DNA of 33,479 nucleotides from JAKSPM01 sp964450645 (GCA_964450645.1 CAYVEB010000019.1:1-33479), one strand, 5' to 3'; shown: positions 7,470 to 15,644, numbered from the stretch's first letter. The notes: generated by a model from the sequence alone, not told the origin. A program made the numbers and translations.

Positions 7470-7829
7470 TGTTAATATAGCAAAAGTCTAAGCATAAATA
7501 GAATAGATATTTGATTGCCTTAGCACTTTCCTGCCCGGAGGACCGGACAGGAGAGGGCAGTTCTAAAAAAGACAGATTCAAAAATGTATCAGGCGGTAGA
7601 CAGACCGCATATTTTAAAGTAGCGAATAAGAAAGGCCCTCGCCGTGCGAAATGCCTTGTTTGTTTCTGCGGCGGCTTTTCCTGAAACGGAATTCAAAGCA
7701 CCTTTTCCGGCGCGGCGCATCGGCCTGGGTTTCCCAGAGCGGCGAAGGATGGCCCACCGCCATAAGACTTTGCTAACCCGCCAATCCGCGTGATTTTGAC
7801 AAAATTTCAGCTCTTGGCCGATCTGCCGC

Positions 7830-7907
7830 GTTAAGATGCATTTTTTAAAAAGACCCGCTTTTGCGGCTGTTAAGATGCATTTTTTAAAAAGGCCCGTTTT
7901 TGCGGCT
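7830..7907. repeat. 39-bp tandem duplication
   Basis: Bases 7830-7868 and 7869-7907 match at 37 of 39 positions. Each unit holds TTAAGATGCAT, a T6/A5 tract and a small CCGC/GCGG hairpin. The second unit ends 32 bases before the -35 box of the pilus-locus promoter. Confidence 0.8.
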
Positions 7908-7939
7908 CATTTTTGTGTGTTTTGCTTATGTTTTTTGCC

Positions 7940-7968
7940 TTGACAATCGGAAAGATATGGATTAAAAT
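7940..7968 (+). promoter_or_regulatory. Probable promoter of the pilus locus
   Basis: A consensus TTGACA (7940-7945), a 17-nt spacer and TAAAAT (7963-7968, 5 of 6) face the gene at 8287. The leader would be about 310 nt. It is the best promoter match between 7085 and 8287. Confidence 0.65.
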
Positions 7969-8171
7969 TAACACAGAAGTTTATATGGTAAACGTGGTCG
8001 CGACGGGCGTGTTAAAACGGTCAAATTTTGCCCGCGCGAAGGGCATTGGTGAGACAAACCCGCGGCGGATTGCGCGCGTTCAAAAATCAGTATCCCTGAA
8101 AAGATCGGCTTTTAAACAGCAAAGCTTTAAAAATTTGCTTTTTTGCAGAAAACGCGCCGGATAGGAGGGAA

Positions 8172-8306
8172 TTGGACGCGTATGGATCGCTCCAGGAAGA
8201 AAAGGCCCGCCAGATGCAGGTTGTGTCCGAGCGCTTGGCAAAGGCCGGAACTTTGTGGAAGGGATATCCTATAAAAGGGGATCAGTATGACAGAAAAAGA
8301 GTTTAA
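8172..8306 (+). CDS. Possible small protein overlapping the coiled-coil gene start
   Basis: A TTG at 8172 follows AGGAGG (8163-8168) and opens 44 codons, reading LDAYGSLQEEKARQMQVV and ending at a TAA 20 bases inside the next gene. The composition is protein-like, but the 3-nt gap between the ribosome binding site and the TTG is short. It could be a translated leader coupled to the gene at 8287 or a gene remnant. I do not recognise it. Confidence 0.25.
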   Translation: MDAYGSLQEEKARQMQVVSERLAKAGTLWKGYPIKGDQYDRKRV

Positions 8307-8982
8307 GAAGCTTCGGCGGCAGGACTTTTTACAGCTGTTATTGGCGCAAGGAAAGGAAAACGCGGAGCTTCAGGCCCAGCTTGAGGAAACACAGAAAACG
8401 CTTTCCAACGAGCAGGCGATGACCAACCGGCTCAAAGACCGGCTGAATGAGAAAGATGCTCAGATAGACCGGCTCAAGGAGCGATTGGACGAGAAGGACG
8501 CCCAGATCAACCGCCTGAAAGAACGTCTGGATAGCAAGGACGCGCAGATCAAAGAGCTGCGGGACACGGCCGCCAGAAAAGAGGAGGAGCAAAAGCTGGC
8601 GTGGGAGGAGATCAAGGTACTCACCGATTCTTCCAGGCGCTTGCTTGATACATTTGGGTCGGCGCGGGCTGCGATGGATGGCTATGTGGCCGATCTCCGC
8701 CGGATACGGGAAGCGAAATACGACCAAGCCGATATGAAAAGGGCGGCGCGGGAACGTTCAGAATCCGTGCTCAGCGCGTCAAATCGGCTGATCGGCGTTT
8801 TTGAGGTTGCGCAAGCGGCGGTAAAGCAGTATTTGACGGAAATTCAAGTATATGAGGAAAAGCGCCGCGAGGTGGAACATGGGTGTGCTTTTCGGGATCA
8901 ACCGGGTCCGAGTGAGCAACCGCGGGCGCCGGAGCCGGCAAATCAGCCGGAGTGGACACAGCGGTCGGCATCGGCGAAATAA
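8287..8982 (+). CDS. Coiled-coil protein of unknown function at the head of the pilus locus
   Basis: The 231-residue protein has no signal peptide or membrane segment, so it is probably cytoplasmic. Residues ~20-110 form a long coiled coil, including three 14-residue repeats (48-61, 62-75, 76-89) of the type RLKERLDEKDAQIN. The segment around 164-188 (SNRLIGVFEVAQAAVKQYL) resembles a family found near surface-protein genes in gut Clostridia and sometimes labelled 'DNA repair protein', a name without support. The tail is rich in Pro, Gln and Glu. The ATG has AAGGGG upstream. After the TAA at 8980-8982 the same frame continues with 23 more residues of the same composition to a TAA at 9052-9054, suggesting a recent nonsense change. 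Confidence 0.7.
   Translation: MTEKEFKKLRRQDFLQLLLAQGKENAELQAQLEETQKTLSNEQAMTNRLKDRLNEKDAQIDRLKERLDEKDAQINRLKERLDSKDAQIKELRDTAARKEEEQKLAWEEIKVLTDSSRRLLDTFGSARAAMDGYVADLRRIREAKYDQADMKRAARERSESVLSASNRLIGVFEVAQAAVKQYLTEIQVYEEKRREVEHGCAFRDQPGPSEQPRAPEPANQPEWTQRSASAK
8428..8553 (+). repeat. Three 42-bp repeats encoding coiled-coil heptads
   Basis: Three consecutive 42-bp units in the coiled-coil gene encode 14-residue repeats. The nucleotide units differ mostly at third codon positions, so protein-level selection is likely. Confidence 0.65.
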
Positions 8983-9120
8983 GAGCAATTGGCCCAAACG
9001 GAGCCGTTGGAGCAGCCAAAGCCGGATATGGAATCCGCACAGGAGGATGCTTAAGAAACCGTTGCCGCGCCGGACGTATGATAGTCGCGCAGCGAAATCT
9101 ATTGCATCGAGGGACCCAGC

Positions 9121-9705
9121 ATGAGCAAGAAGAAACAGATTGAACGTCCTTCTATGGATCTGCTGGAACAGGAGCTCAAGAAGGAACAATATAAATCGAA
9201 CTATGGCCGGGTACTGCGAAGTACAGTTTTTTCTCTTTTGGCGGTGGCGGCTGTGGCCGTGCTGATCGCGGTGTTGATATTGCCAGTTCTGCAAATTATC
9301 GGAACCTCTATGACGCCGACCCTTCAGAACGGAGACGTCGTGGTTTCCGTCAACAGCTCCAAATATTCCACAGGAGACGTAGTAGCGTTTTATTATAATA
9401 ATAATATTTTGGTGAAGCGTGTCATTGCCACGGCCGGCGATTGGGTCGATATCGACGAGGACGGAACCGTCTATGTGAACGACGTAGCCATCGACGAGCC
9501 GTATCTTGTGGAAAAGGCGCTGGGAAACTGCAACATTGAGTTTCCCTATCAGGTGCCGGACGGGCGATGCTTTGTAATGGGCGATCACCGCTCCACCAGT
9601 ATTGATAGCCGGAATACCGCCGTTGGCTGCATCAGCAACGACATGGTGATTGGAAAGATCCTGTTTCGGATTTGGCCTATAAAAGGACTCGGAGTCATCA
9701 AGTGA
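9121..9705 (+). CDS. lepB: Signal peptidase I (S26 family, Gram-positive type)
   Basis: This 194-residue membrane protease removes signal peptides from exported proteins. A cytoplasmic N-terminus is followed by one transmembrane segment (about 35-57) and an external catalytic domain. Catalytic S63 lies in GTSMTPTL, the general base K99 in VKRVIATAGD, and box E is GDHRSTSIDSR (154-164). All hallmark residues are present. Its place between the coiled-coil gene and the His/Cys repeat protein suggests it is dedicated to processing the pilins and surface proteins of this locus, as in sortase pilus islands with their own SipA-like peptidase. A weaker GAGGGA ribosome binding site precedes the ATG. 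It differs in type from the SipW-like enzyme at 18040-18582. Confidence 0.92.
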   Translation: MSKKKQIERPSMDLLEQELKKEQYKSNYGRVLRSTVFSLLAVAAVAVLIAVLILPVLQIIGTSMTPTLQNGDVVVSVNSSKYSTGDVVAFYYNNNILVKRVIATAGDWVDIDEDGTVYVNDVAIDEPYLVEKALGNCNIEFPYQVPDGRCFVMGDHRSTSIDSRNTAVGCISNDMVIGKILFRIWPIKGLGVIK

Positions 9706-9730
9706 CGATAGAATTATGAAGGGAGGCAGC

Positions 9731-11230
9731 ATGATGGAATCATCGATTTTAGCGCAAATAACGAGTTTCCTGCGGAAAAAGAAAAACCGCAAGGTGTATC
9801 TTGCAGTCTTTTTTTGCCTGGCATTGGTGGTTACCACCGTGACGGTGGCTGCGCTCCGAATGCGTGGCCAGGCGATGAATTACACACAGAAAGTGCTGGC
9901 TTGTCCTCTGGAAGTTCACAAGCATACCGAAGAGTGTTGGGACGAAGAAGGCAACCTCATCTGCGGATATGCGGATTATGTGGTGCATACGCACAATTCC
10001 GACTGCTATAACGAGGACGGAGAATTGGTCTGCACCCTGCCCGAGATTAAGGAACACAAGCACGACGAAACCTGTTATTCCAAGGTTCTCATCTGCGGCA
10101 TGGAGGAAAATCCGGGGCATGTCCACACGGAGGAATGTTATACTGCTGCCCAGGGCGAGTTGATCTGCGGCGTGGAGGAGCATGTCCATGACGAGACGTG
10201 CTATGACGAGACCGGCGAATTGATTTGCGGCATGGAGGAACACACCCACGGCGAAACGTGCTATGCCTCCGAACCGGTTTTGATCTGCGGAATGAACGAG
10301 GGGGACGGCGCGCATACGCACACGGACAGCTGCTATAGCGAGGAAGAGGAGCTTATCTGCGGCAAGCTGGAGATTCATACGCACGACGACTCCTGCTATG
10401 AGACGCAAGCGGACGGCAGCAAGCGTTTAATTTGCACCAAGACTGTGTTGGAAGAGCACATCCACTCGGACGAGTGCTTCGTGACCGTGGAGTTGGCGCC
10501 TGAGGAAGTTGAGGCGCAGAACGCTGAGACGGCGCAGGAGAGCAGCTGCTATGATCTGAGCGGCAACCTGACCTGCGGCATGGAGGAGCACCACCACGAC
10601 GACGCGTGCTATGACGAAAACGGTGCGCTGATCTGCGGCCTTCCCGAACACACGCATGTGCAGATGTCCGCGCAGGCGCTCAAGGAAAAGACCTATGAGG
10701 ATGAGCGGGTATTTATCGTTGCGAGATACGGGCTTGACGCCAACATCCCGGACGAAGCGGAGCTGCGGGCCTATCCGGTGACGGCGCAGAGCGAGCCGGA
10801 GCGCTACGCGCAGCGCGTGGAGGAGGCTATGGCCGAGTCGGCGCAGACCGCTGCCGCGCAGACGCTGGTCTATAATATTGGCTTCTATGTGGGCCAGACG
10901 GAAATCGAGCCGGAAGCTCCGGTAGAACTCACGGTTCAATTCCTGGATGAATCGGGGATTGCCGCGGGCGATCCGATTAAGGTCGTCCACTTTGGCAAAG
11001 CCGGGGCGGAGGTCGTCACCGATACGCAGGTGGACGCGGACGGCAACGCCAGTTTCATCTCCGACAGCTTTTCTGATTTCATGTTTATCTCATCCGCACG
11101 CTCGGTGAAAACGGCCTGGATGATTAGACCGGGGGAAGCCTTGTATGCAACAGGACTGATGCTGATGTTGCTCGGAGTAGTAGTCCTGATGTATAAAAAA
11201 CATTCGCGCCGTGCGCAGGGGGGAGGCTAA
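9731..11230 (+). CDS. Membrane-anchored surface protein with eleven His-x-His and Cys repeats
   Basis: The start at 9731 (or the next ATG, 9734) is chosen because GGGAGG lies just upstream; the in-frame ATG at 9716 has no such site. The 499-residue product begins with a signal or anchor segment (~21-42). Residues 63-309 hold eleven HxH motifs in units of about 20 residues such as HVHDETCYDETGELICGM, each with two cysteines (21 in all). A globular region (~320-455) resembles the domain that follows such repeats in large Firmicutes adhesins. A C-terminal hydrophobic segment (~470-487) ends in basic residues, but no LPxTG is present. The repeats might bind zinc or another metal, or form disulfides; neither is proven. 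It precedes the backbone pilin, so a role as basal or tip component is possible. Confidence 0.75.
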   Translation: MMESSILAQITSFLRKKKNRKVYLAVFFCLALVVTTVTVAALRMRGQAMNYTQKVLACPLEVHKHTEECWDEEGNLICGYADYVVHTHNSDCYNEDGELVCTLPEIKEHKHDETCYSKVLICGMEENPGHVHTEECYTAAQGELICGVEEHVHDETCYDETGELICGMEEHTHGETCYASEPVLICGMNEGDGAHTHTDSCYSEEEELICGKLEIHTHDDSCYETQADGSKRLICTKTVLEEHIHSDECFVTVELAPEEVEAQNAETAQESSCYDLSGNLTCGMEEHHHDDACYDENGALICGLPEHTHVQMSAQALKEKTYEDERVFIVARYGLDANIPDEAELRAYPVTAQSEPERYAQRVEEAMAESAQTAAAQTLVYNIGFYVGQTEIEPEAPVELTVQFLDESGIAAGDPIKVVHFGKAGAEVVTDTQVDADGNASFISDSFSDFMFISSARSVKTAWMIRPGEALYATGLMLMLLGVVVLMYKKHSRRAQGGG

Positions 11231-11320
11231 AGAAGCATTTGTCCTACGCGTGAAGCACCTCTCAAAAGCGGCAAAGATTTCCTGATTTAAAATGATTTGT
11301 AAATAAGAAAGGAGTAAAAA

Positions 11321-12988
11321 ATGAAATTAACCATGAAAAGACTGCTTGCGGTTATGCTTGCGGTGTGCATGTTTATGATGTTTGCCGCCGCAGCGTTCGC
11401 GGCGGACGAAACGGAGTACACCATCACGGTGGAAACTTCCGTTAAGAATCCCGGCTCGTTTGTGGCCTACCAGATCTTCACTGGCGACCTGGACGAGGTT
11501 GAGGGAAAACAAATTCTGTCCGATGTTGTCTGGGGCAGCGCGGTCACCGCAGAAGACCAAGTGAAAGCGATTGAGGCTCTAAACAAGATTGAAGAGTTTA
11601 AGGATTGCAAAACCGCCGCTGAAGTTGCCGAGGTTCTCAGCGGCCAGGCCTACGATTCCGATTTGGCGCAGAAGTTTGCCGACGTAATCGCTCCTTTTCT
11701 GACGGTTGAGGCGGCCCGCACGGAGGCACTTGCTGTTGGTCAGGAATCCGTGGAAATCAAAGTAACGGGTGCTGGCTACTATATGATTAAGAGCGAGGCT
11801 CCTGAAGATGCCACCGATTATGCTGCGACCCGTTACGTTTTGGCAGTTGTCGGCAATACACAGGTACAAGAAAAGGCCGACGTTCCCAGCGTGGAAAAGA
11901 AGGTTCAGGATATCAACGATTCTGAGGATGACAATATTGGTGATAACGCTTGGGAAGATACCGCTGATCACGACATTGGCGACCATGTTCCCTTCCAGCT
12001 GACCGGCACTCTGCCGACCAACTATGACAAGTATGACACCTACAACTATATTTTCCATGATACCTTATCTGAAGGCCTGACCTATGACGAAGGCTCCGTA
12101 AAGGTTTATGTCAAAAATGGCGATACGAAGACCGAGATTCAGGAAGGCTTCACAGTGAATTGTGAAGGCCAGACGCTTACTGTCACATTTGCGGATCTGA
12201 AGACCATTACGGAAGCCGCGATTTCTTCGAGTAGCGAGATCATTGTGGAATATACCGCGACGCTGAATGAGAACGCTGTGATTGGCAATCCCGGCAATCC
12301 CAACGAGGTCTATCTGGAGTATTCCAATAATCCCAATGAGGGCGGCGAGGGCGATACTGGCACAACGCCTCCCGACAAGGTTGTTGTATTCACCTTTGAG
12401 TTCGACGTCAACAAGACCCACATGAACGGCGAGAAAGAGGAATCGTTGAACGGCGCCGGCTTCACTTTGTACAAGAAGGACGCTAATGGCGAATATCAGC
12501 CTTTATACTTCACGGAGCATGAGGGCAAATATGTTTTGACGGATCCCCCCGAAGGGGAAGATGTCAACTATGAGATTACCGGCGACATCAGCTCCTTCCC
12601 GTTTGTTGGCCTGGACGATGGTGACTACAAGCTGGTAGAAACCACGGTACCCGATGGCTACAACTCCATTGATCCGATCTACTTCTCGATTACATCTGAT
12701 CATACCAGCGACCCGGATACGCTTGAACTGCTGACTGTCACCTTTACTCCGACGCCTGAAGAGGGCGATGACAGAGATATTGCAATTTCTTCCGGCGATG
12801 GTGCTGGAAATGGCGCCATTGGCGTTGGCTCCATGAATGTTTTGAACCAGGCCGGTTCCCAGCTGCCTGAAACTGGCGGCATCGGCACGACGATCTTCTA
12901 CATTGTCGGCTCCGTTCTCGTCATTGGCGCGGCCGTGCTGCTTATTACAAAGTTCGTCATGAAGAAGCGGATAACTGACCAGGACTAA
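11321..12988 (+). CDS. LPETG backbone pilin with isopeptide-forming domains
   Basis: The 555-residue precursor has a signal peptide with probable cleavage after AFA (27), and a sorting signal LPETG (515-519) followed by a hydrophobic stretch and KKR. VEKKVQD (191-197) supplies the probable pilin-motif lysine (K193 or K194) that a class C sortase joins to the next subunit. LEYSNNPN (332-339) is typical of D2-type fimbrial isopeptide domains. A CnaB-like C-terminal domain shows K365 and E440 (KLVETTVPDGY), likely for an internal isopeptide bond. It is the major shaft subunit by length and motif content. AAAGGAG precedes the ATG. Ninety untranslated bases separate it from the previous gene and ~160 structured bases follow, which fits separate control of its abundance. 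Confidence 0.92.
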   Translation: MKLTMKRLLAVMLAVCMFMMFAAAAFAADETEYTITVETSVKNPGSFVAYQIFTGDLDEVEGKQILSDVVWGSAVTAEDQVKAIEALNKIEEFKDCKTAAEVAEVLSGQAYDSDLAQKFADVIAPFLTVEAARTEALAVGQESVEIKVTGAGYYMIKSEAPEDATDYAATRYVLAVVGNTQVQEKADVPSVEKKVQDINDSEDDNIGDNAWEDTADHDIGDHVPFQLTGTLPTNYDKYDTYNYIFHDTLSEGLTYDEGSVKVYVKNGDTKTEIQEGFTVNCEGQTLTVTFADLKTITEAAISSSSEIIVEYTATLNENAVIGNPGNPNEVYLEYSNNPNEGGEGDTGTTPPDKVVVFTFEFDVNKTHMNGEKEESLNGAGFTLYKKDANGEYQPLYFTEHEGKYVLTDPPEGEDVNYEITGDISSFPFVGLDDGDYKLVETTVPDGYNSIDPIYFSITSDHTSDPDTLELLTVTFTPTPEEGDDRDIAISSGDGAGNGAIGVGSMNVLNQAGSQLPETGGIGTTIFYIVGSVLVIGAAVLLITKFVMKKRITDQD

Positions 12989-13010
12989 ATCATATACGCG
13001 CGCAACCCTC

Positions 13011-13104
13011 GGCCGGGGACGGGAGTCCCGCCTCCGGCCCACGCCGCACAAACTGGCGCCTTCTCGTGGCGTGCGGCGAGCAACGGACGGCTTTCTTTCG
13101 TCCG
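13011..13104 (+). terminator. Three consecutive hairpins behind the pilin gene
   Basis: Hairpin 1 spans 13011-13039 (GGCC arms with inner CGGGAGTCCCG). Hairpin 2 pairs 13042-13049 with 13071-13078 (8 bp). Hairpin 3 pairs 13084-13089 with 13099-13104. None has a long U-tract, so partial termination or 3' stabilisation of the pilin message is more likely than a full stop, since the sortase gene follows. Confidence 0.5.
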
Positions 13105-13147
13105 GCCAAGACCAGCCGGTTACCGCTCATTTTGTTTGGAGAACATT

Positions 13148-14089
13148 ATGGAAACTGAACAGGACAAAACTGAACAGGGAGAAACTGAACAGAGTCCCCA
13201 AAAAATGACCGGAAAACCCCCAAAAAAGAAGAAAAAACGCATCTCGGTCTCCACGATCCTTTTGGTGCTGATTCTTTTGACGGGCGTTGGCGTGCTTGCG
13301 TATCCCACGGTCAGCGACTGGTGGAACTCGATGCACGCGTCCCGGGCCATCGCTGGTTACGTTGATACGGTGGAAGATTTGTCTGCGGAAGAGCGGGAGG
13401 AAATGTTGGCTGCTGCCAAGGCCTACAATGATTCGCTCACTCCTGGCGTGCATTTGAACCTTACAGATCAGGAATTGAGTGCATACAACAAACTTTTGGA
13501 TATCACCGGCACCGGCATCATGGGCTATGTGCAGATTCCTGTGATCGATGTGCTCCTCCCTGTCTACCATACGACGGATGAATCCGTTTTACAGATTGCC
13601 ATTGGGCACATTCCGGGCAGTTCTCTGCCCGTCGGCGGGTATACCTGCCACACGGTTCTCTCCGGGCACCGCGGCCTGCCTTCCGCCCGGCTTTTGACCG
13701 ACCTGGATAGACTGGCGGTGGGGGATATCTTCACCATTACAACACTGGATCAGACGATTACTTACATGGTGGACCAGATCCGCATTGTCCTCCCTGAGGA
13801 AACGCAGGATTTGGCCATTGAGCGAGGAAAGGATTTCTGTACGCTGGTTACCTGCACCCCCTACGGCGTCAACAGCCACCGTATGCTAGTTCGTGGGACA
13901 CGGATTGAAAACCTACTGGAGGAAGTGCCGGTCAACGCGGAGGCAGTGCGGGTGTCAAACTACGTTGTTATTCCCGCCGTAGGCGTGCCGCTGCTGTTTG
14001 TAGTGTTGACTGTGTTGTTGATCCACTACCGCAAAAAGCCACCGAAAAAATCCCATAGGGAAATGCTGGATGATTTTAAACGTCATTGA
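13148..14089 (+). CDS. srtC: Class C (pilin-polymerising) sortase
   Basis: The ATG at 13148 is preferred over an in-frame TTG at 13136 because GGAG lies at ideal distance. The 313-residue protein has a lysine-rich cytoplasmic N-terminus with TEQ repeats, a transmembrane segment (~34-51), the catalytic domain, and a second transmembrane segment (~271-293), the class C layout. Catalytic residues are H174 (LSGHRG), C236 (TLVTCTPYG) and R245. YVQIPVIDVLLPVYH and GSSLPVGG are class C signatures. It should join the LPETG of one pilin to a lysine of the next, outside the membrane. The flexible-lid motif DP[FWY] that many class C enzymes carry before the core is not visible between residues 80 and 120. 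Its obvious substrate is the pilin just upstream. Confidence 0.92.
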   Translation: METEQDKTEQGETEQSPQKMTGKPPKKKKKRISVSTILLVLILLTGVGVLAYPTVSDWWNSMHASRAIAGYVDTVEDLSAEEREEMLAAAKAYNDSLTPGVHLNLTDQELSAYNKLLDITGTGIMGYVQIPVIDVLLPVYHTTDESVLQIAIGHIPGSSLPVGGYTCHTVLSGHRGLPSARLLTDLDRLAVGDIFTITTLDQTITYMVDQIRIVLPEETQDLAIERGKDFCTLVTCTPYGVNSHRMLVRGTRIENLLEEVPVNAEAVRVSNYVVIPAVGVPLLFVVLTVLLIHYRKKPPKKSHREMLDDFKRH

Positions 14090-14114
14090 TTTGCGCAAAA
14101 AGGAGGAAACGCCT

Positions 14115-15146
14115 ATGAAACGAACTTGGGGGAGCCTGTTGGCTCTGGCCTTGGCGTTGGTGCTTGCCGTGCCGCCTCTCAACGGGCCTGCCAGAGCCAT
14201 TGATTTGGATACAGCCTGCTCTTTAACTGTAGAACCCGGCGGGTCGGAGTTTGCCGAGGATATCGCAGAGGCGGAAGTGGTGCTGGATCTTTACCAGATT
14301 GCCAGTGCAAAGGCGATTCCCGGAATCGATTCCTACACATATGAGTTTCTACCCGACTTTTCCGGTCTGACCATTGCGGACGATTTGAACAACGACGCTT
14401 GGATGGCGCTGGCGCAGGAGGCCGCAGGCCTTGCGCTGAATTCTGAATCGATTTTGCCTGCGGTGGTGGGCGCTCCCGCCGGAACCGAGATCACGAATCT
14501 CAGCGCGGGGTTGTATTTGCTGATTGCACGCGGCGCGTCGCTGGGAGAGGATTATGTAACAACCATTCAGGAGGATGATGGCACCGAGACGATTGCGACG
14601 GTTGCTGAATCCATCCAGTATACTTACACATTCTTACCGGAGCTGGTTTCCCTTCCGACGAAAGAACCCGATGAAAACGGCGTGGTCAGTACGGCCAATC
14701 CCGGCGACTGGATTTACCAGGCACAGGTTACGCTCAAACCTGAGCAGTCTTCGCGCCTGGGTTCTCTGGAAATTGTCAAGAATTTGGAGGGCTATGTAGA
14801 GGGACGGCCGGCTACCTTTGTGTTTGAGGTGGAGGCGGTGCTGCGGGACGAAGTGGTCTATTCCAACGTCTTTACCATAAGCTTTGGCGAGGCGGGTACG
14901 CAGCGCCTGCGGATTGACGGCATTCCCATCGGCGCCACGGTCACCGTCACCGAGGTTTATTCCGGCGCCACCTATCAGCTCGTCACCGACGCCTCTCAGA
15001 CCGCTGTGATCGAGGCGGAAGATATTGTTTCCGTCTCCTTTGTCAACACACCCACGGATGAGAAAAAGAATGGCGGTTCCATCACCAACGAGTTCGCATA
15101 TGAGGAAGGCGAATGGCAGTGGCGGCAAATTCCGGATGTTCCGTAA
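14115..15146 (+). CDS. Secreted minor pilin-like protein without sorting signal
   Basis: The ATG at 14115 follows AAAGGAGG; a 15-codon longer frame has no such site and would mask the signal peptide. The 343-residue product has a signal peptide ending near ARA (28). The N-terminal half shares features with the backbone pilin (LDLYQIASAKAI; a GLYLLIARG strand). The second half (from about 235) has GSLEIVKNLEGYVEGRPATF and GIPIGATVTVTEVYSGATY, the pattern of small Cna-B-like beta domains. The C-terminus ends with no LPxTG, no hydrophobic segment and no basic tail, so it must be retained by another route or released. Placement right after the sortase suggests an accessory pilus subunit. Confidence 0.65.
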   Translation: MKRTWGSLLALALALVLAVPPLNGPARAIDLDTACSLTVEPGGSEFAEDIAEAEVVLDLYQIASAKAIPGIDSYTYEFLPDFSGLTIADDLNNDAWMALAQEAAGLALNSESILPAVVGAPAGTEITNLSAGLYLLIARGASLGEDYVTTIQEDDGTETIATVAESIQYTYTFLPELVSLPTKEPDENGVVSTANPGDWIYQAQVTLKPEQSSRLGSLEIVKNLEGYVEGRPATFVFEVEAVLRDEVVYSNVFTISFGEAGTQRLRIDGIPIGATVTVTEVYSGATYQLVTDASQTAVIEAEDIVSVSFVNTPTDEKKNGGSITNEFAYEEGEWQWRQIPDVP

Positions 15147-15161
15147 AGGAGGGCGAAGCGG

Positions 15162-15644
15162 TTGAAAAAGAAGAAATTGGCGCTGTTTTGTCTAATCCTG
15201 AGCTTGATTCTCTCCGCGTCGATTCAAATGACGTCGGCCTATTTCACCACCTTTGCCGAGGCGAAGGGCGGTTATGCCATTCATCTGGGCGACACGGAAG
15301 TGGAAGAGGAATTCTATGATTGGACAAAGCACGTTGTCATCACCAGCAGCGAGGACGCGCAGCCTATCTATGTCCGCGCGATTGCGCTGGCGGGCAGCGA
15401 ATACCAGCTGACCTACAGCGGCGATGGCTGGACATTGGGCGACGACGGTTACTACTATTACGATCAAATTCTCTACGCCGGCGAACAGACCACGGAGCTT
15501 TTGGTGCGGATTGACAACATCCCGGAGGACCCGGCAGAGAACGAGAGCTTTAACGTTGTGGTGCTTTATGAGTCCACCCCCGTGCAGTATGACGATGACG
15601 GCAATCCCTATGCGGACTGGGGCTTGGGAGGTGACGAGGGATGA
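15162..15644 (+). CDS. SipW-dependent (TasA-like) secreted protein, small
   Basis: The start is TTG at 15162 with AAAGGAGGG upstream. The 160-residue protein carries an N-terminal signal segment followed by SAYFTTFAEAKGGYAIHLGD, the arrangement recognised in SipW-type substrates (a hydrophobic helix, then AYFT). The remaining ~115 residues are beta-rich and acidic with several tyrosines. In Bacillus, SipW matures TasA, the amyloid-like matrix fibre protein, and a SipW-like peptidase is encoded at 18040-18582, which makes substrate status likely. I infer, but cannot show, a fibre or pilus subunit. Its stop overlaps the next start by 4 nt, so the two are translationally coupled. Confidence 0.65.
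   Translation: MKKKKLALFCLILSLILSASIQMTSAYFTTFAEAKGGYAIHLGDTEVEEEFYDWTKHVVITSSEDAQPIYVRAIALAGSEYQLTYSGDGWTLGDDGYYYYDQILYAGEQTTELLVRIDNIPEDPAENESFNVVVLYESTPVQYDDDGNPYADWGLGGDEG

Larger units (their letters stand above)
7201..7939. other. Long noncoding stretch with several repeats
   Basis: No frame here has a believable ribosome binding site together with protein-like composition. It holds the palindrome at 7220-7237, an inverted repeat GTTATA/TATAAC (7269-7274 with 7287-7292), the AT-rich tandem array at 7415-7469, an imperfect hairpin near 7529-7550 and the 39-bp duplication at 7830-7907. Base composition swings sharply from AT-rich (7370-7500) back to GC-rich. I see no tRNA and no riboswitch I recognise. 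Confidence 0.5.

Noticed and set aside
7985..8164. Protein frame MVNVVATGVLKRSNF before the coiled-coil gene
   Set aside because: No ribosome binding site, and strongly basic, unlike any neighbour; better explained as untranslated leader.
7969..8286. c-di-GMP (GEMM) riboswitch in the leader of the pilus locus
   Set aside because: I looked for the conserved core and tetraloop pattern and found none; a covariance search would settle this.
8779..9837. 352-residue minus-strand frame
   Set aside because: It lies opposite the coiled-coil, signal peptidase and repeat-protein genes, whose motifs are clear; this is a GC-driven shadow.
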